From: Chloroflexota bacterium
Lineage (GTDB): Bacteria > Chloroflexota > Dehalococcoidia > Plut-88900
Reading direction: 5' to 3'
Assembly: GCA_022566235.1 (NCBI GenBank)
Contig: JADFJI010000004.1
Span: 1-18,471, forward strand
DNA length: 18,471 bases
Position numbers and translations under genes: made by a program
Part shown: piece by piece, positions 1-6,733 of the stretch
Numbering within the stretch: the stretch's first letter is position 1
Layout of the letters: each line of letters begins with the position of its first letter
The notes under the pieces: generated by a model
Databases searched by the model: none
What the model was told of the DNA's origin: nothing
The model's input: only the letters and a program-made list of their open reading frames with translations

Positions 1-308
1 ACGTCCCGGGTCTTCGCTACCCAGTCCTCCGAGTCACCATAGGGCCTCCGCTCCTCCACCCACGTCAGGTGCTCGGCATTGCTGTCCTCCAGCAGCCGGG
101 TGACGAACACAGGCTCCCGGTCCATGAGCACCACCAAGGTCTGGTACCAGTAGTACCCGGGGGTCTGGTACCCCGTCATGTAACACAGGTTCTCCGGGGT
201 GTGGATCAGCATCACATCCACCCCCCGCTCCGCCATTCGGGCGCGCAGGGCATCCAGCCTCTGCTGGTACTCCTCCAGGCTAAAATATTGCCAGGTGGCT
301 TTCTTCAT
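1..308 (-). CDS. M24-family peptidase / creatinase N-terminal domain protein (5' part, runs off window)
   Basis: The frame begins with ATG at 306-308 and stays open to the window edge, giving about 102 residues. The visible protein (MKKATWQYFSLEEYQQRL..., then DVMLIHTPENLCYMTGY) fits the creatinase N-terminal domain of M24 metallopeptidases (Xaa-Pro dipeptidase/creatinase-like): a helix with 'RLDALRARMAERGVD', then the strand 'VMLIHTPENLCYMTGYQTPGYYWYQTLVV', the usual 'sNi.YlTGy' region of that domain. The start is supported by GAGGAG at 315-320 with a 6-nt spacer. The metal-binding catalytic domain lies outside the window, so peptidase versus creatinase-type activity cannot be decided. It runs in the same direction as the sagB-type gene but is separated from it by a hairpin-rich 200-bp spacer, so it probably has its own promoter. 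Confidence 0.8.
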   Translation of the reverse strand, partial: MKKATWQYFSLEEYQQRLDALRARMAERGVDVMLIHTPENLCYMTGYQTPGYYWYQTLVVLMDREPVFVTRLLEDSNAEHLTWVEERRPYGDSEDWVAKTRD

Positions 309-371
309 GAGTATCTCCTCTCTTAAGTCCGTTTAATAAGTCCTATAAAACGGGAATTATCCCAACGCCTT

Positions 372-431
372 GTCCCGAGTATCGGGACGAGCCGGGATCG
401 GGGGTTTGTCCCGACAAGTCGGGACCAAACC
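372..431. repeat. Two GTCCCGA/TCGGGAC hairpins
   Basis: Two inverted repeats share the same arms. The first is GTCCCGA-GTA-TCGGGAC at 372-388. The second is GTCCCGA-CAAG-TCGGGAC at 408-425; it extends outward by GGTTT/AAACC with one bulged C (403-431), making about 12 base pairs. Neither strand shows a clear T-tract directly after the stem, so a classical Rho-independent terminator is not demonstrated, although the position between the stop of the sagB-type gene and the next minus-strand gene would suit a 3'-end processing or termination role. Confidence 0.7.
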
Positions 432-440
432 TAATTTATT

Positions 441-487
441 CCCCCTTCCTGGCCAGGCCTGTCCTGAGTCTATCGAAGGGAAGGGGG
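441..487. repeat. Nested inverted repeat with CCTGTCCTGAGTCTATCGAAGG core
   Basis: Outer arms CCCCCTTC (441-448) and GAAGGGGG (480-487) enclose a perfect 10-bp palindrome CCTGGCCAGG (448-457) and the unit CCTGTCCTGAGTCTATCGAA (458-477). Units of the type 'TGTCCTGAG...TCGAAGG' are, from memory, a frequent intergenic repeat in environmental Chloroflexota and related genomes; that recollection has not been checked. It lies just downstream of the sagB-type gene. Confidence 0.55.
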
Positions 488-510
488 ATACAGGGGGATG
501 GTCGAAAGTA

Positions 511-2088
511 TTACTTATCACTCGACTTCACCGATTTGCCCAGGGCTACGAGGAACATCACGCTCATTCCCCTGGCCCTGGGCGAGAAGAACTGGGTAAC
601 ATCGTCATCGTAGAAAGTGAGGCCGCTGGCCCCGAGCCTCTGGCCGTAGGCGGCCAGATACAGCCGCCCGCCGATGAGGCCCGCCTCCAGCTGGACCATC
701 CTGTAGCCTCGATTTCCGTATCGCTGGAGGATAGGGTCCAGGTCCGCCATGAAGAAGACGTCTACACTGGCATCAGCGGGAATCTCCTGCTCCAGCCCCA
801 GATAGCCCGCTTTGTCACGAAAGTCCCCCTGCGCCAGCAGCTCCAGGGCCCTTAGGCCCGGGTGATACAGGTACGATCCAGAGGGCAGCCCCTCCACACA
901 GTTCACTATCAGGTAGAGCTGGTTGAGGGTCGAGCCGTAGGGTTCCAAGAAATCGCCGTTGATTCCACGGGTAGAGCGGTCGAGCATGGTAGATAACTGG
1001 GTATAGGAGATGGGCACCCGGGCAAAGGCCCGTGTGGAACCCCTGCGCACCACCGCCCCTTCGACGGACATTCGGGGCAGCTCCTCGTCGGGTAGAGGCT
1101 TCAAAGGGTACAGCTTGCCTTCCACCTCGGGGGGAGGCAGGGCTAGGGCCTTTTCCCGCAACGCCGTGACCTCCGCCGCCGTGCCCAGGGACGATGCTCT
1201 GTGCATCTCATCGATAGCCGGATAGTCCTCCTCTCTTTCCGAAAGGGGCTCGGTCTCGTAGGCCAGCGCCCCCGGTTCATCGCCATTGCCAGGCGGCGGC
1301 TCATGGGTACGTCCCAGGGGGACCAGGACTAAGGCCGCCTCCTTCTGAGTGTCGAGGCCGAGGAGACGGTTTACGCGTTCATCTATGAAGTTCGCCACCA
1401 CCCTCGCCGGCATCCTGTGGGCCGAGGCGACGGCCAGGAGGTTGGCCAGGATGGTGCCGCTGTCCCAGAAGGAGTGCCTGTAGGCCCGGGCCTGGTATTT
1501 CCACGAGTTTCGCCAGTAAGTGTCCGCCATGACGATGACCGCAGGCGCCCCGGCAACCGAAACGTCGCCGGCGGTGGCCCCCACCAGGACCTTCCGATAA
1601 TCTCCTGAGCGAAGCCTCCTCAGCGAGAAGTCGTGCGGCCCGAAGTGATAGACCCCCGCCTCCAGTCCCGGCAGATCGCCGCACACCAGGTACAGGTCTA
1701 TATGGTACAGAGCGCCGGTGCAGGCTGCGGCCCGGAAGAATATCTGACCCCCAGGGTATTCTCTGCGCCTGGTGACACCCGCCGAGAAGTAGAATAACCG
1801 GGCCAACGTCTCCAGGTCTGGGACCTGCTCGTCCTCTACTGGTATCGGAGAATCGGATATGGCGGCCAGGGCCGGCACCCCCGAGTCCCCGTCCGACCGG
1901 GGCAGCTTAATACCCTCCAGGGTCCTGTATATCTTGAAGGGTATAGGCTTGTTAGCCCAGTCCAAGAAATGAGGGTTAGACCTGGTGCTCCAGTGGGAAT
2001 GTTTGGTCCCGTCGTGATAGGCCCAGGCAGAGCTGGTCTCCCGGTTGCCCGTGCCGGCCCGTTGCTTCGATGGTCCGATTATCTTCAT
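511..2088 (-). CDS. Tandem-domain SagB/ThcOx-type nitroreductase-fold dehydrogenase
   Basis: The protein (525 aa from ATG 2086-2088) holds two nitroreductase-fold domains of the SagB/ThcOx type, an FMN-dependent family that includes azoline dehydrogenases of modified-peptide clusters. The N-terminus reads 'YHDGTKHSHWS...NPHFLDWANKPIPFKIY', typical of this tandem family. Domain 1 has 'FRAAACTGALYHIDLYLV...GLEAGVYHF'; domain 2 opens with 'VVRRGSTRAFARVPISYTQLS' and ends with 'LGASGLTFYDDDVTQFFSP...MFLVALGK'. The frame is open upstream to a GTG at 2184, but the extra 32 residues look unlike the family, so I prefer the ATG; neither start has a good SD. It lies downstream of the Cys/Met PLP enzyme on the same strand. 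No YcaO, SagC or precursor peptide is present here, so a peptide-modifying role is not supported by context. Substrate unknown. Confidence 0.85.
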   Translation of the reverse strand: MKIIGPSKQRAGTGNRETSSAWAYHDGTKHSHWSTRSNPHFLDWANKPIPFKIYRTLEGIKLPRSDGDSGVPALAAISDSPIPVEDEQVPDLETLARLFYFSAGVTRRREYPGGQIFFRAAACTGALYHIDLYLVCGDLPGLEAGVYHFGPHDFSLRRLRSGDYRKVLVGATAGDVSVAGAPAVIVMADTYWRNSWKYQARAYRHSFWDSGTILANLLAVASAHRMPARVVANFIDERVNRLLGLDTQKEAALVLVPLGRTHEPPPGNGDEPGALAYETEPLSEREEDYPAIDEMHRASSLGTAAEVTALREKALALPPPEVEGKLYPLKPLPDEELPRMSVEGAVVRRGSTRAFARVPISYTQLSTMLDRSTRGINGDFLEPYGSTLNQLYLIVNCVEGLPSGSYLYHPGLRALELLAQGDFRDKAGYLGLEQEIPADASVDVFFMADLDPILQRYGNRGYRMVQLEAGLIGGRLYLAAYGQRLGASGLTFYDDDVTQFFSPRARGMSVMFLVALGKSVKSSDK

Positions 2089-2236
2089 AACCCCGTAAGG
2101 GCTGAACAGAGATGGTGCGAAAACGCTAAAGGAATCTACCAAGATGGCGTCGGCGGCCATGAGTATAGCAGAATATTTGGCCACCTCACACCGGCATCGG
2201 AAGAGGGATAGGAGCGGTCAGAGGGTCAGGTGCATT

Positions 2237-3355
2237 TCACCCCAGGGCCTGGGCCAGGTCCTCGATCAGATCGTCGGAGTGTTCCAGCCCGATGGAGAGG
2301 CGCAGCAGGTCATCAGGGGTGCGGGTCCCGGGCCCTTCGATGGAGGCCCGATGCTCTATCAAGCTCTCCGCGCTGCCGAGGCTGGTGGCCCGGGTGAAAA
2401 TCTTGACCCTGGCCGCGACCCCCATCGCCGCGTCCTGCCCACCCTCAGGCTGGAATGAGACCATTCCACCAAAGGGCTCCATCTGCCGAGCAGCGATGTT
2501 GCGACCCGGATGTCCCTCCAGCCCCGGATAGTGGACCGCCTCCACCTTCGGGTGACGGCTCAAGAAGGTCGCCACCTTCATCGCATTCTCGGATTGGGCC
2601 CTGATGCGAAGGTGAAGGGTGCGGATGCTTCTCAGGAGAAGCCAGCAGTCGAAGGATGAGGGCACCGCACCGTAGGTCGTCTGGACCTGACGGACCCGCG
2701 AGAAGAACCCATCTTCGGACCTGGTAATCACGATTCCGCCTACCACATCCCCGTGGCCGCCTAAATACTTGGTGGTGGAGTGGACGACCAGGTCTGCTCC
2801 CATGTCCAGGGGCCGCTGCAGGATGGGCGTGGCCCAGGTGTTGTCGCAGGCACACAAAGCCTTGGCCTCATGGGCAATGGCAGAGACCTGCGAGATGTCG
2901 GTGATCTTCAAGAGGGGGTTAGAGGGCGTCTCCACCCAGATTAGCCGGGTGTTGGGGCGCAGGGCCTCTCGCACCCCGGCCAGGTCGGTCATATCGACGA
3001 AAGTCCTCTCTAGGCCCCACCTGTCGAACACCTCTCGCAACAGACTAGCCGTACCGTGATAGGCATCTTGTGGAGCGATGACATGGTCTCCCGGGGCCAG
3101 GGACTGGAATACCGCAGCCGTTGCCGCCGACCCCGAGGAGAAGGCAGCGGCCGCGACTCCGCCCTCCAGCTCACGGATGCACCTTTCCAGGGACCGCCGG
3201 TTGGGGCTACCGGTCCGGGCGTAGATATACCCCCGGGGGTACTCCCCGTCCGCCCCCCGCTCGAAGGTGGTGGAAAGATGGATGGAAGGCGTAACGGCCC
3301 CGGTTTCGGGGTCGATCTCACGGCCAGCATGAACGGCCAACGTTTCGATTCTCAT
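2237..3355 (-). CDS. Cys/Met-metabolism PLP-dependent enzyme (cystathionine gamma-synthase/lyase family)
   Basis: A 372-residue protein of the fold-type I transsulfuration family. Visible landmarks: 'TPSIHLSTTFE' near residue 22; 'YARTGSPNRRSLE' (45-57), the subunit-crossing PLP-phosphate segment; 'SSGSAATAAV' (73-82); 'ETPSNPLLKITDI' (142-154); 'DNTWATP' (171-177) with the Asp that contacts the pyridine nitrogen; 'HSTTKYLGGH' with Lys196 as the expected Schiff-base lysine; and the C-terminal 'SLGSAESLIEHRAS' and 'LSIGLEHSDDLIEDL'. Length is only slightly below the usual ~380-400. Family members are cystathionine gamma-synthase, gamma-lyase, beta-lyase, O-acetylhomoserine sulfhydrylase or methionine gamma-lyase; the sequence alone does not settle which. 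ATG 3353-3355 is preceded by AAGGAG with a 7-nt spacer. It follows gatA by 52 bp, suggesting cotranscription. Confidence 0.9.
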   Translation of the reverse strand: MRIETLAVHAGREIDPETGAVTPSIHLSTTFERGADGEYPRGYIYARTGSPNRRSLERCIRELEGGVAAAAFSSGSAATAAVFQSLAPGDHVIAPQDAYHGTASLLREVFDRWGLERTFVDMTDLAGVREALRPNTRLIWVETPSNPLLKITDISQVSAIAHEAKALCACDNTWATPILQRPLDMGADLVVHSTTKYLGGHGDVVGGIVITRSEDGFFSRVRQVQTTYGAVPSSFDCWLLLRSIRTLHLRIRAQSENAMKVATFLSRHPKVEAVHYPGLEGHPGRNIAARQMEPFGGMVSFQPEGGQDAAMGVAARVKIFTRATSLGSAESLIEHRASIEGPGTRTPDDLLRLSIGLEHSDDLIEDLAQALG

Positions 3356-3407
3356 CGGCGGACTCCTTCACTGGCTTACAGGCACATGGCTCTCGTAGGC
3401 CGGGCCC

Positions 3408-4877
3408 TCACAGTGGGGCTCTGAGATTATGCCATCCGGTAGCCTGTTCGTAGGCATAGGCTGTTCGGAAGATGGCCTCCTCCCCGAAGGGCCGGCCCAT
3501 GATCTGCATACCTATGGGAAGCCCGAAGGAGAAGCCCGCCGGCACGGAGATGGACGGTATCCCGGCTATGTTGACCGGGATGGTGCAGATGTCGCTGAGG
3601 TACATCTGCACCGGGTCGCTCATCTTATCCCCCAGCTTGAAAGGCACCGTGGGCGAGGTGGGGGCAACCAGGACATCGTACTTCTCGAAAGCCTTCTCGA
3701 AATCGCGCCTGATGAGGGTTCGCACCTTCTGGGCCTTCAGGTAGTAGGCATCGTAGTAGCCCGCGGACAGGGCATAGGTCCCCAGCATGATCCTGCGCTT
3801 GACCTCGGGCCCGAATCCATACTGCCTGGTCTTCTCCATGGCATCCCACATATCATCGGCATCCTGGGCCGAGTACCCGTACTTGACGCCGTCGTAGCGG
3901 GCCAGGTTCGCCGATGCCTCCGAAGGGGCGATGATGTAATACACCGCCAGGGCGTATCTGGTATGGGGCAGAGAGACCTCTCTATCGACCTGGGCCCCCA
4001 GCTCCTCCAGCTTCGATAATGCCCTCTCCATGACCTCCACCACCTCCTCCTGGATTCCTTCCACCAGATACTCCTTGGGCACCCCTATCCGAAGGCCTTT
4101 GATACCGGAAGCCAGGGCCTTGGTGTAGTCGGGCGGGGCGTAACGGGCCGAGGTGGAGTCCTTGGGGTCGTGGCCGGCGATGGCGTTCAACACCAGGGCC
4201 GAGTCGGTGACGTCCTTGGTCAGCGGGCCTATCTGGTCCAGGGAGCTGCCGAAGGCCACCAGCCCGTACCGGCTCACCAGTCCGTAGGTCGGCTTCAGTC
4301 CTACCACCCCGCAGAGGGAGGCGGGCTGACGGATGCTGCCCCCGGTATCCGAGCCCAGGGCGTAGACCGCCTCGCCGGCGGCGACGGCGGCCCCCGGGCC
4401 TCCGCTGCTCCCTCCGGGCACCCGTTCCAGGTCCCACGGGTTGTGGGTCGGAAAGAAGGCCGAGTTCTCGGTGGAAGAGCCCATGGCGAACTCGTCCATA
4501 TTGCCCTTGCCCAGGAGCACTGCGCCGGCAGACCTGAGCCGCTCCGTCACGTGGGCATCGTATGGGGGAACGAACTGCTCCAGCATCCTTGAGGAGCAGG
4601 TGGTGCGAAGGCCCCGGGTGCACATGTTGTCCTTCAGCATCATCGGCACCCCGGTCAGGGGCCCCGACGCCCCGGCCCCGATGGCCCTGTCCGCATCCCC
4701 GGCCTGCTTCAGGGCCGCCTCTCCGGACACCGTTACATAGGCCTTGACCCTCTCATCCACCGCATCGACGCGCTCCAGGACCGCTCTGGTCAGCTCCACC
4801 GATGATATCTGCCGGGTCTGAAGAAGGTCCCGGGCATCGTGGAGGGTCAGTTCGTGGAGGGGCCGTGAGGTTGCCAT
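3408..4877 (-). CDS. gatA: Aspartyl/glutamyl-tRNA amidotransferase subunit A
   Basis: Amidase-signature protein of 489 aa, the usual GatA length. It supplies ammonia from glutamine to convert Glu-tRNA(Gln) or Asp-tRNA(Asn) in the GatCAB complex. The Ser-cisSer-Lys triad is visible: Lys82 in 'GVPMMLKDN', Ser157 in 'VPGGSSGG' and Ser181 in 'GSDTGGSIRQPAS'. GatA-like segments such as 'NMDEFAMGSSTENSAFFPTHNPW', 'VGLKPTYGLVSRYGLVAFGSSLDQIGPLTKDV' and the C-terminal 'DICTIPVNIAGIPSISVPAGF...GLPIGMQIMG' separate it from generic amidases. One deviation: 'SGGPGAAVAAG' where 'SGGSAAAVAAG' is usual, just after the catalytic serine loop. It starts 9 bp after the gatC stop with no strong SD, which suggests translational coupling. 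gatB is absent from the window. Confidence 0.96.
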   Translation of the reverse strand: MATSRPLHELTLHDARDLLQTRQISSVELTRAVLERVDAVDERVKAYVTVSGEAALKQAGDADRAIGAGASGPLTGVPMMLKDNMCTRGLRTTCSSRMLEQFVPPYDAHVTERLRSAGAVLLGKGNMDEFAMGSSTENSAFFPTHNPWDLERVPGGSSGGPGAAVAAGEAVYALGSDTGGSIRQPASLCGVVGLKPTYGLVSRYGLVAFGSSLDQIGPLTKDVTDSALVLNAIAGHDPKDSTSARYAPPDYTKALASGIKGLRIGVPKEYLVEGIQEEVVEVMERALSKLEELGAQVDREVSLPHTRYALAVYYIIAPSEASANLARYDGVKYGYSAQDADDMWDAMEKTRQYGFGPEVKRRIMLGTYALSAGYYDAYYLKAQKVRTLIRRDFEKAFEKYDVLVAPTSPTVPFKLGDKMSDPVQMYLSDICTIPVNIAGIPSISVPAGFSFGLPIGMQIMGRPFGEEAIFRTAYAYEQATGWHNLRAPL

Positions 4878-4886
4878 ATCGAGGGG

Positions 4887-5174
4887 CTATCCGAGGACCG
4901 GCTTGACCCTGAAAAAGCCCTCGTCTTCCCTGGGGGCATTGGCCAGGACATCCTCTTTGGACAGGGATGGCGCCGCCTTATCCTCACGAAAAACGCTGGT
5001 CAGGTCCACTGTATGAGATGTCGGGGGCACGTCGGAGGTGTCCACCCCGTCCAACACCTGGAACTGCTCCAGTATGTTGGAGAGTTGCTCCCGGAATAGC
5101 TCCAGGTCATCTTCCGTCATTCCCACCCGGGCCAGCAGGGCAATGTGCTGGACTTCCTCTTTGCTCAGGGCCAT
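4887..5174 (-). CDS. gatC: Aspartyl/glutamyl-tRNA amidotransferase subunit C
   Basis: A 95-residue GatC, the small subunit that wraps GatA and GatB together. Family landmarks: 'EEVQHIALLARVGMTEDDLELFREQLSNIL' for the helical N-terminal half, 'GVDTSDVPPTSHTVDLTSVFREDKA' and 'LANAPREDEGFFRVKPVLG' at the C-terminus. The frame is open 14 codons further upstream, but ATG 5172-5174 gives the normal GatC start (MALSKEEV) and has AAAGGCGGCGAGACC in front of it. It is first in the gatC-gatA-PLP enzyme-sagB-type gene order on the minus strand. Its promoter would lie in the 165-bp divergent region shared with the FAD oxidoreductase genes. Confidence 0.95.
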   Translation of the reverse strand: MALSKEEVQHIALLARVGMTEDDLELFREQLSNILEQFQVLDGVDTSDVPPTSHTVDLTSVFREDKAAPSLSKEDVLANAPREDEGFFRVKPVLG

Positions 5175-5277
5175 GGTCTCGCCGCCTTTCCTCGTGGGAT
5201 TATAGCACCCACCCAAATTGAGAGTAACCTGAAATGGGGACTTATGGTGTATTATTGGGCCAGGGGAGCATACCTGT

Positions 5278-5297
5278 TAAAGCTGTTGATAGCTTTA
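5278..5297. promoter_or_regulatory. 7-bp inverted repeat in divergent intergenic region (possible operator)
   Basis: TAAAGCT-GTTGAT-AGCTTTA is a perfect 7-bp dyad with a 6-nt spacer, centred about 50 bp upstream of the first FAD oxidoreductase. Around it the octamer ACCTGTTA occurs twice (5272-5279 and 5314-5321). The size and position suit a repressor site or a small hairpin in the 5' leader; no convincing -35/-10 pair was found on either strand, so its role is inference. Confidence 0.35.
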
Positions 5298-5339
5298 CCT
5301 TCCTGAAATCATCACCTGTTACCACGGAGGTAATAACGC

Positions 5340-6686
5340 ATGGCCGAAACCGGGGACTCCAAGGTGCTGGACACGGTAATCGTCGGGGCGGGGCTCGCAG
5401 GGTTGACGGTGGCCTACCAGTTGCGGCACAAGAAGATACTGCTGCTGGAGAAGGAGGAGGTCTGCGGCGGAAGGACCCTCTCTCGAAAGATGGGCGAGTA
5501 CGCCTACAACGCCGGGGCCCAGGTCGTCCTGGGCGACGATAGCGAGACGTCCAAGCTCGCCCGAGCGTTGGGGGTGAAGAAGACCCTCATTCGCAAGACA
5601 CGCCTCCCGATGCACATGAAGGGGAAAAAGATAGCCGCCCGGTGGGAGGCCACGTTTCTATGGGAACTGCCCATACCCCTTTGGGAGAAGGTCAAGATGG
5701 GGCTGAAGATTCTGCGGATTCGACACCGTTACAGCGAGCTGGTGGACCTGCCTCCCGACCCCAACAACCGCAAGATGCAGGAACTTTGCGCCGCGACCCT
5801 GGAAGACTTTATGGGTGCCCATCACCCCGACGTCAAGGCCATATGGGATGTGCTATCCATGGGCGCAAATACTGTCCCCTCCCACGAAGTGGCTGCCTTC
5901 CAACCCATAAACACTTTCCTCCACTTCGCCGCTGACGAGTTCTTCGTAGAGGGCGGCACCTGGGAGCTGACCAAAGCCCTGTGGAAGACGGTGGAGGACA
6001 AAACGGAGACCTCGGCTGAAGTAGAAGAGATCGTTCAGAAAGACGGAACGGTGCAGGTGACCTACGACCATGCCGGCCAGCGAAAGACCGTGGAGGCCAA
6101 ACGCTGCGTAATCTCCATCCCGGCTCCCCTGATCCTGGACATGGCCAAAGAGATCCCCTCCTGGAAACGGGACGCGCTGTCCAAGGTCGATTTCGGCTCC
6201 ATGACCACCGCCGGCTTCCTCATGAGTGAGAACTCGGAGGTGTTCCTGGGCGAAGGTGTCTGGCGAATGCCGATCGTGGGCAAAAAGATCGTCTCCGTGA
6301 CCAACCCCACCTTCACCTTCTCCAAGGAGGTGAAGGAGCGCACGGGCCAGGGGCTGCTCAGGGTGTATACCGGGGACAAGGTTTCCAAAGAGCTCCAGCA
6401 GATGTCCGACGGCGAGGGGCTGGAGGTGCTGGCGGATGAGCTGGTCTCCACCTTCCCCAGCATGAAGGGCAAGATCGTTACCAGCTCCATCAAGCACTGG
6501 GTGCACGCCATAAGTCCCTGGCGCCTGGGCCGCCTGGAGATAGCGGAAGACATAAAGGCCCCCACGGGAAGAATCCATTACTGCGGCGACTATACAGTTA
6601 GCGGGGGCCTGGAGGCCGCTGTCCTGAGCGCGCAACGGGTCTTGGATGAGTTGACCAGGGAGCCGGCCAAGGAACAGGAGCGTTAA
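5340..6686 (+). CDS. FAD-dependent amine oxidase-like oxidoreductase, copy A
   Basis: A 448-aa flavoprotein of the flavin amine oxidase / protoporphyrinogen oxidase / phytoene desaturase superfamily. The N-terminal Rossmann motif is 'TVIVGAGLAGLTVAYQL' (GxGxxG at 16-21), followed by the acidic ribose ligand in 'LLLEKEE' (Glu37) and 'GGRTLSRK' (43-50). The C-terminal FAD-binding stretch 'GRIHYCGDYT' starts near residue 410. No transmembrane segment or signal peptide is evident, so a cytoplasmic enzyme is likely. GGAGG at 5326-5330 lies 9 nt before the ATG. The next gene is a close paralogue with the same architecture. Substrate cannot be told: the central substrate-binding part matches no motif I recognise, and no carotenoid, haem or polyamine gene lies nearby. 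Confidence 0.85.
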   Translation: MAETGDSKVLDTVIVGAGLAGLTVAYQLRHKKILLLEKEEVCGGRTLSRKMGEYAYNAGAQVVLGDDSETSKLARALGVKKTLIRKTRLPMHMKGKKIAARWEATFLWELPIPLWEKVKMGLKILRIRHRYSELVDLPPDPNNRKMQELCAATLEDFMGAHHPDVKAIWDVLSMGANTVPSHEVAAFQPINTFLHFAADEFFVEGGTWELTKALWKTVEDKTETSAEVEEIVQKDGTVQVTYDHAGQRKTVEAKRCVISIPAPLILDMAKEIPSWKRDALSKVDFGSMTTAGFLMSENSEVFLGEGVWRMPIVGKKIVSVTNPTFTFSKEVKERTGQGLLRVYTGDKVSKELQQMSDGEGLEVLADELVSTFPSMKGKIVTSSIKHWVHAISPWRLGRLEIAEDIKAPTGRIHYCGDYTVSGGLEAAVLSAQRVLDELTREPAKEQER

Positions 6687-6733
6687 CCCGGGCCAAAGAG
6701 GCCTCAGGATAGAGGCCCTGGAGGATCATCAGC

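Noticed and set aside
69..855. Plus-strand open frames of 85 and 161 codons
   Set aside because: They lie antisense to the M24-type gene and to the end of the sagB-type gene; their proteins have no family features and proline/glycine-rich composition typical of shadow frames in G+C-rich DNA.
3982..4623. 213-codon minus frame overlapping gatA
   Set aside because: Out-of-phase reading of the clearly coding gatA; arginine/glycine-rich text without motifs.
511..5174. Thiazole/oxazole-modified microcin cluster
   Set aside because: A SagB-type protein alone is not enough; no YcaO/SagD, SagC or precursor peptide is visible, and the neighbours are gatCA and a PLP enzyme.
5853..6635. 260-codon minus frame antisense to flavoenzyme A
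   Set aside because: Complement of a well-supported coding region, no motifs.
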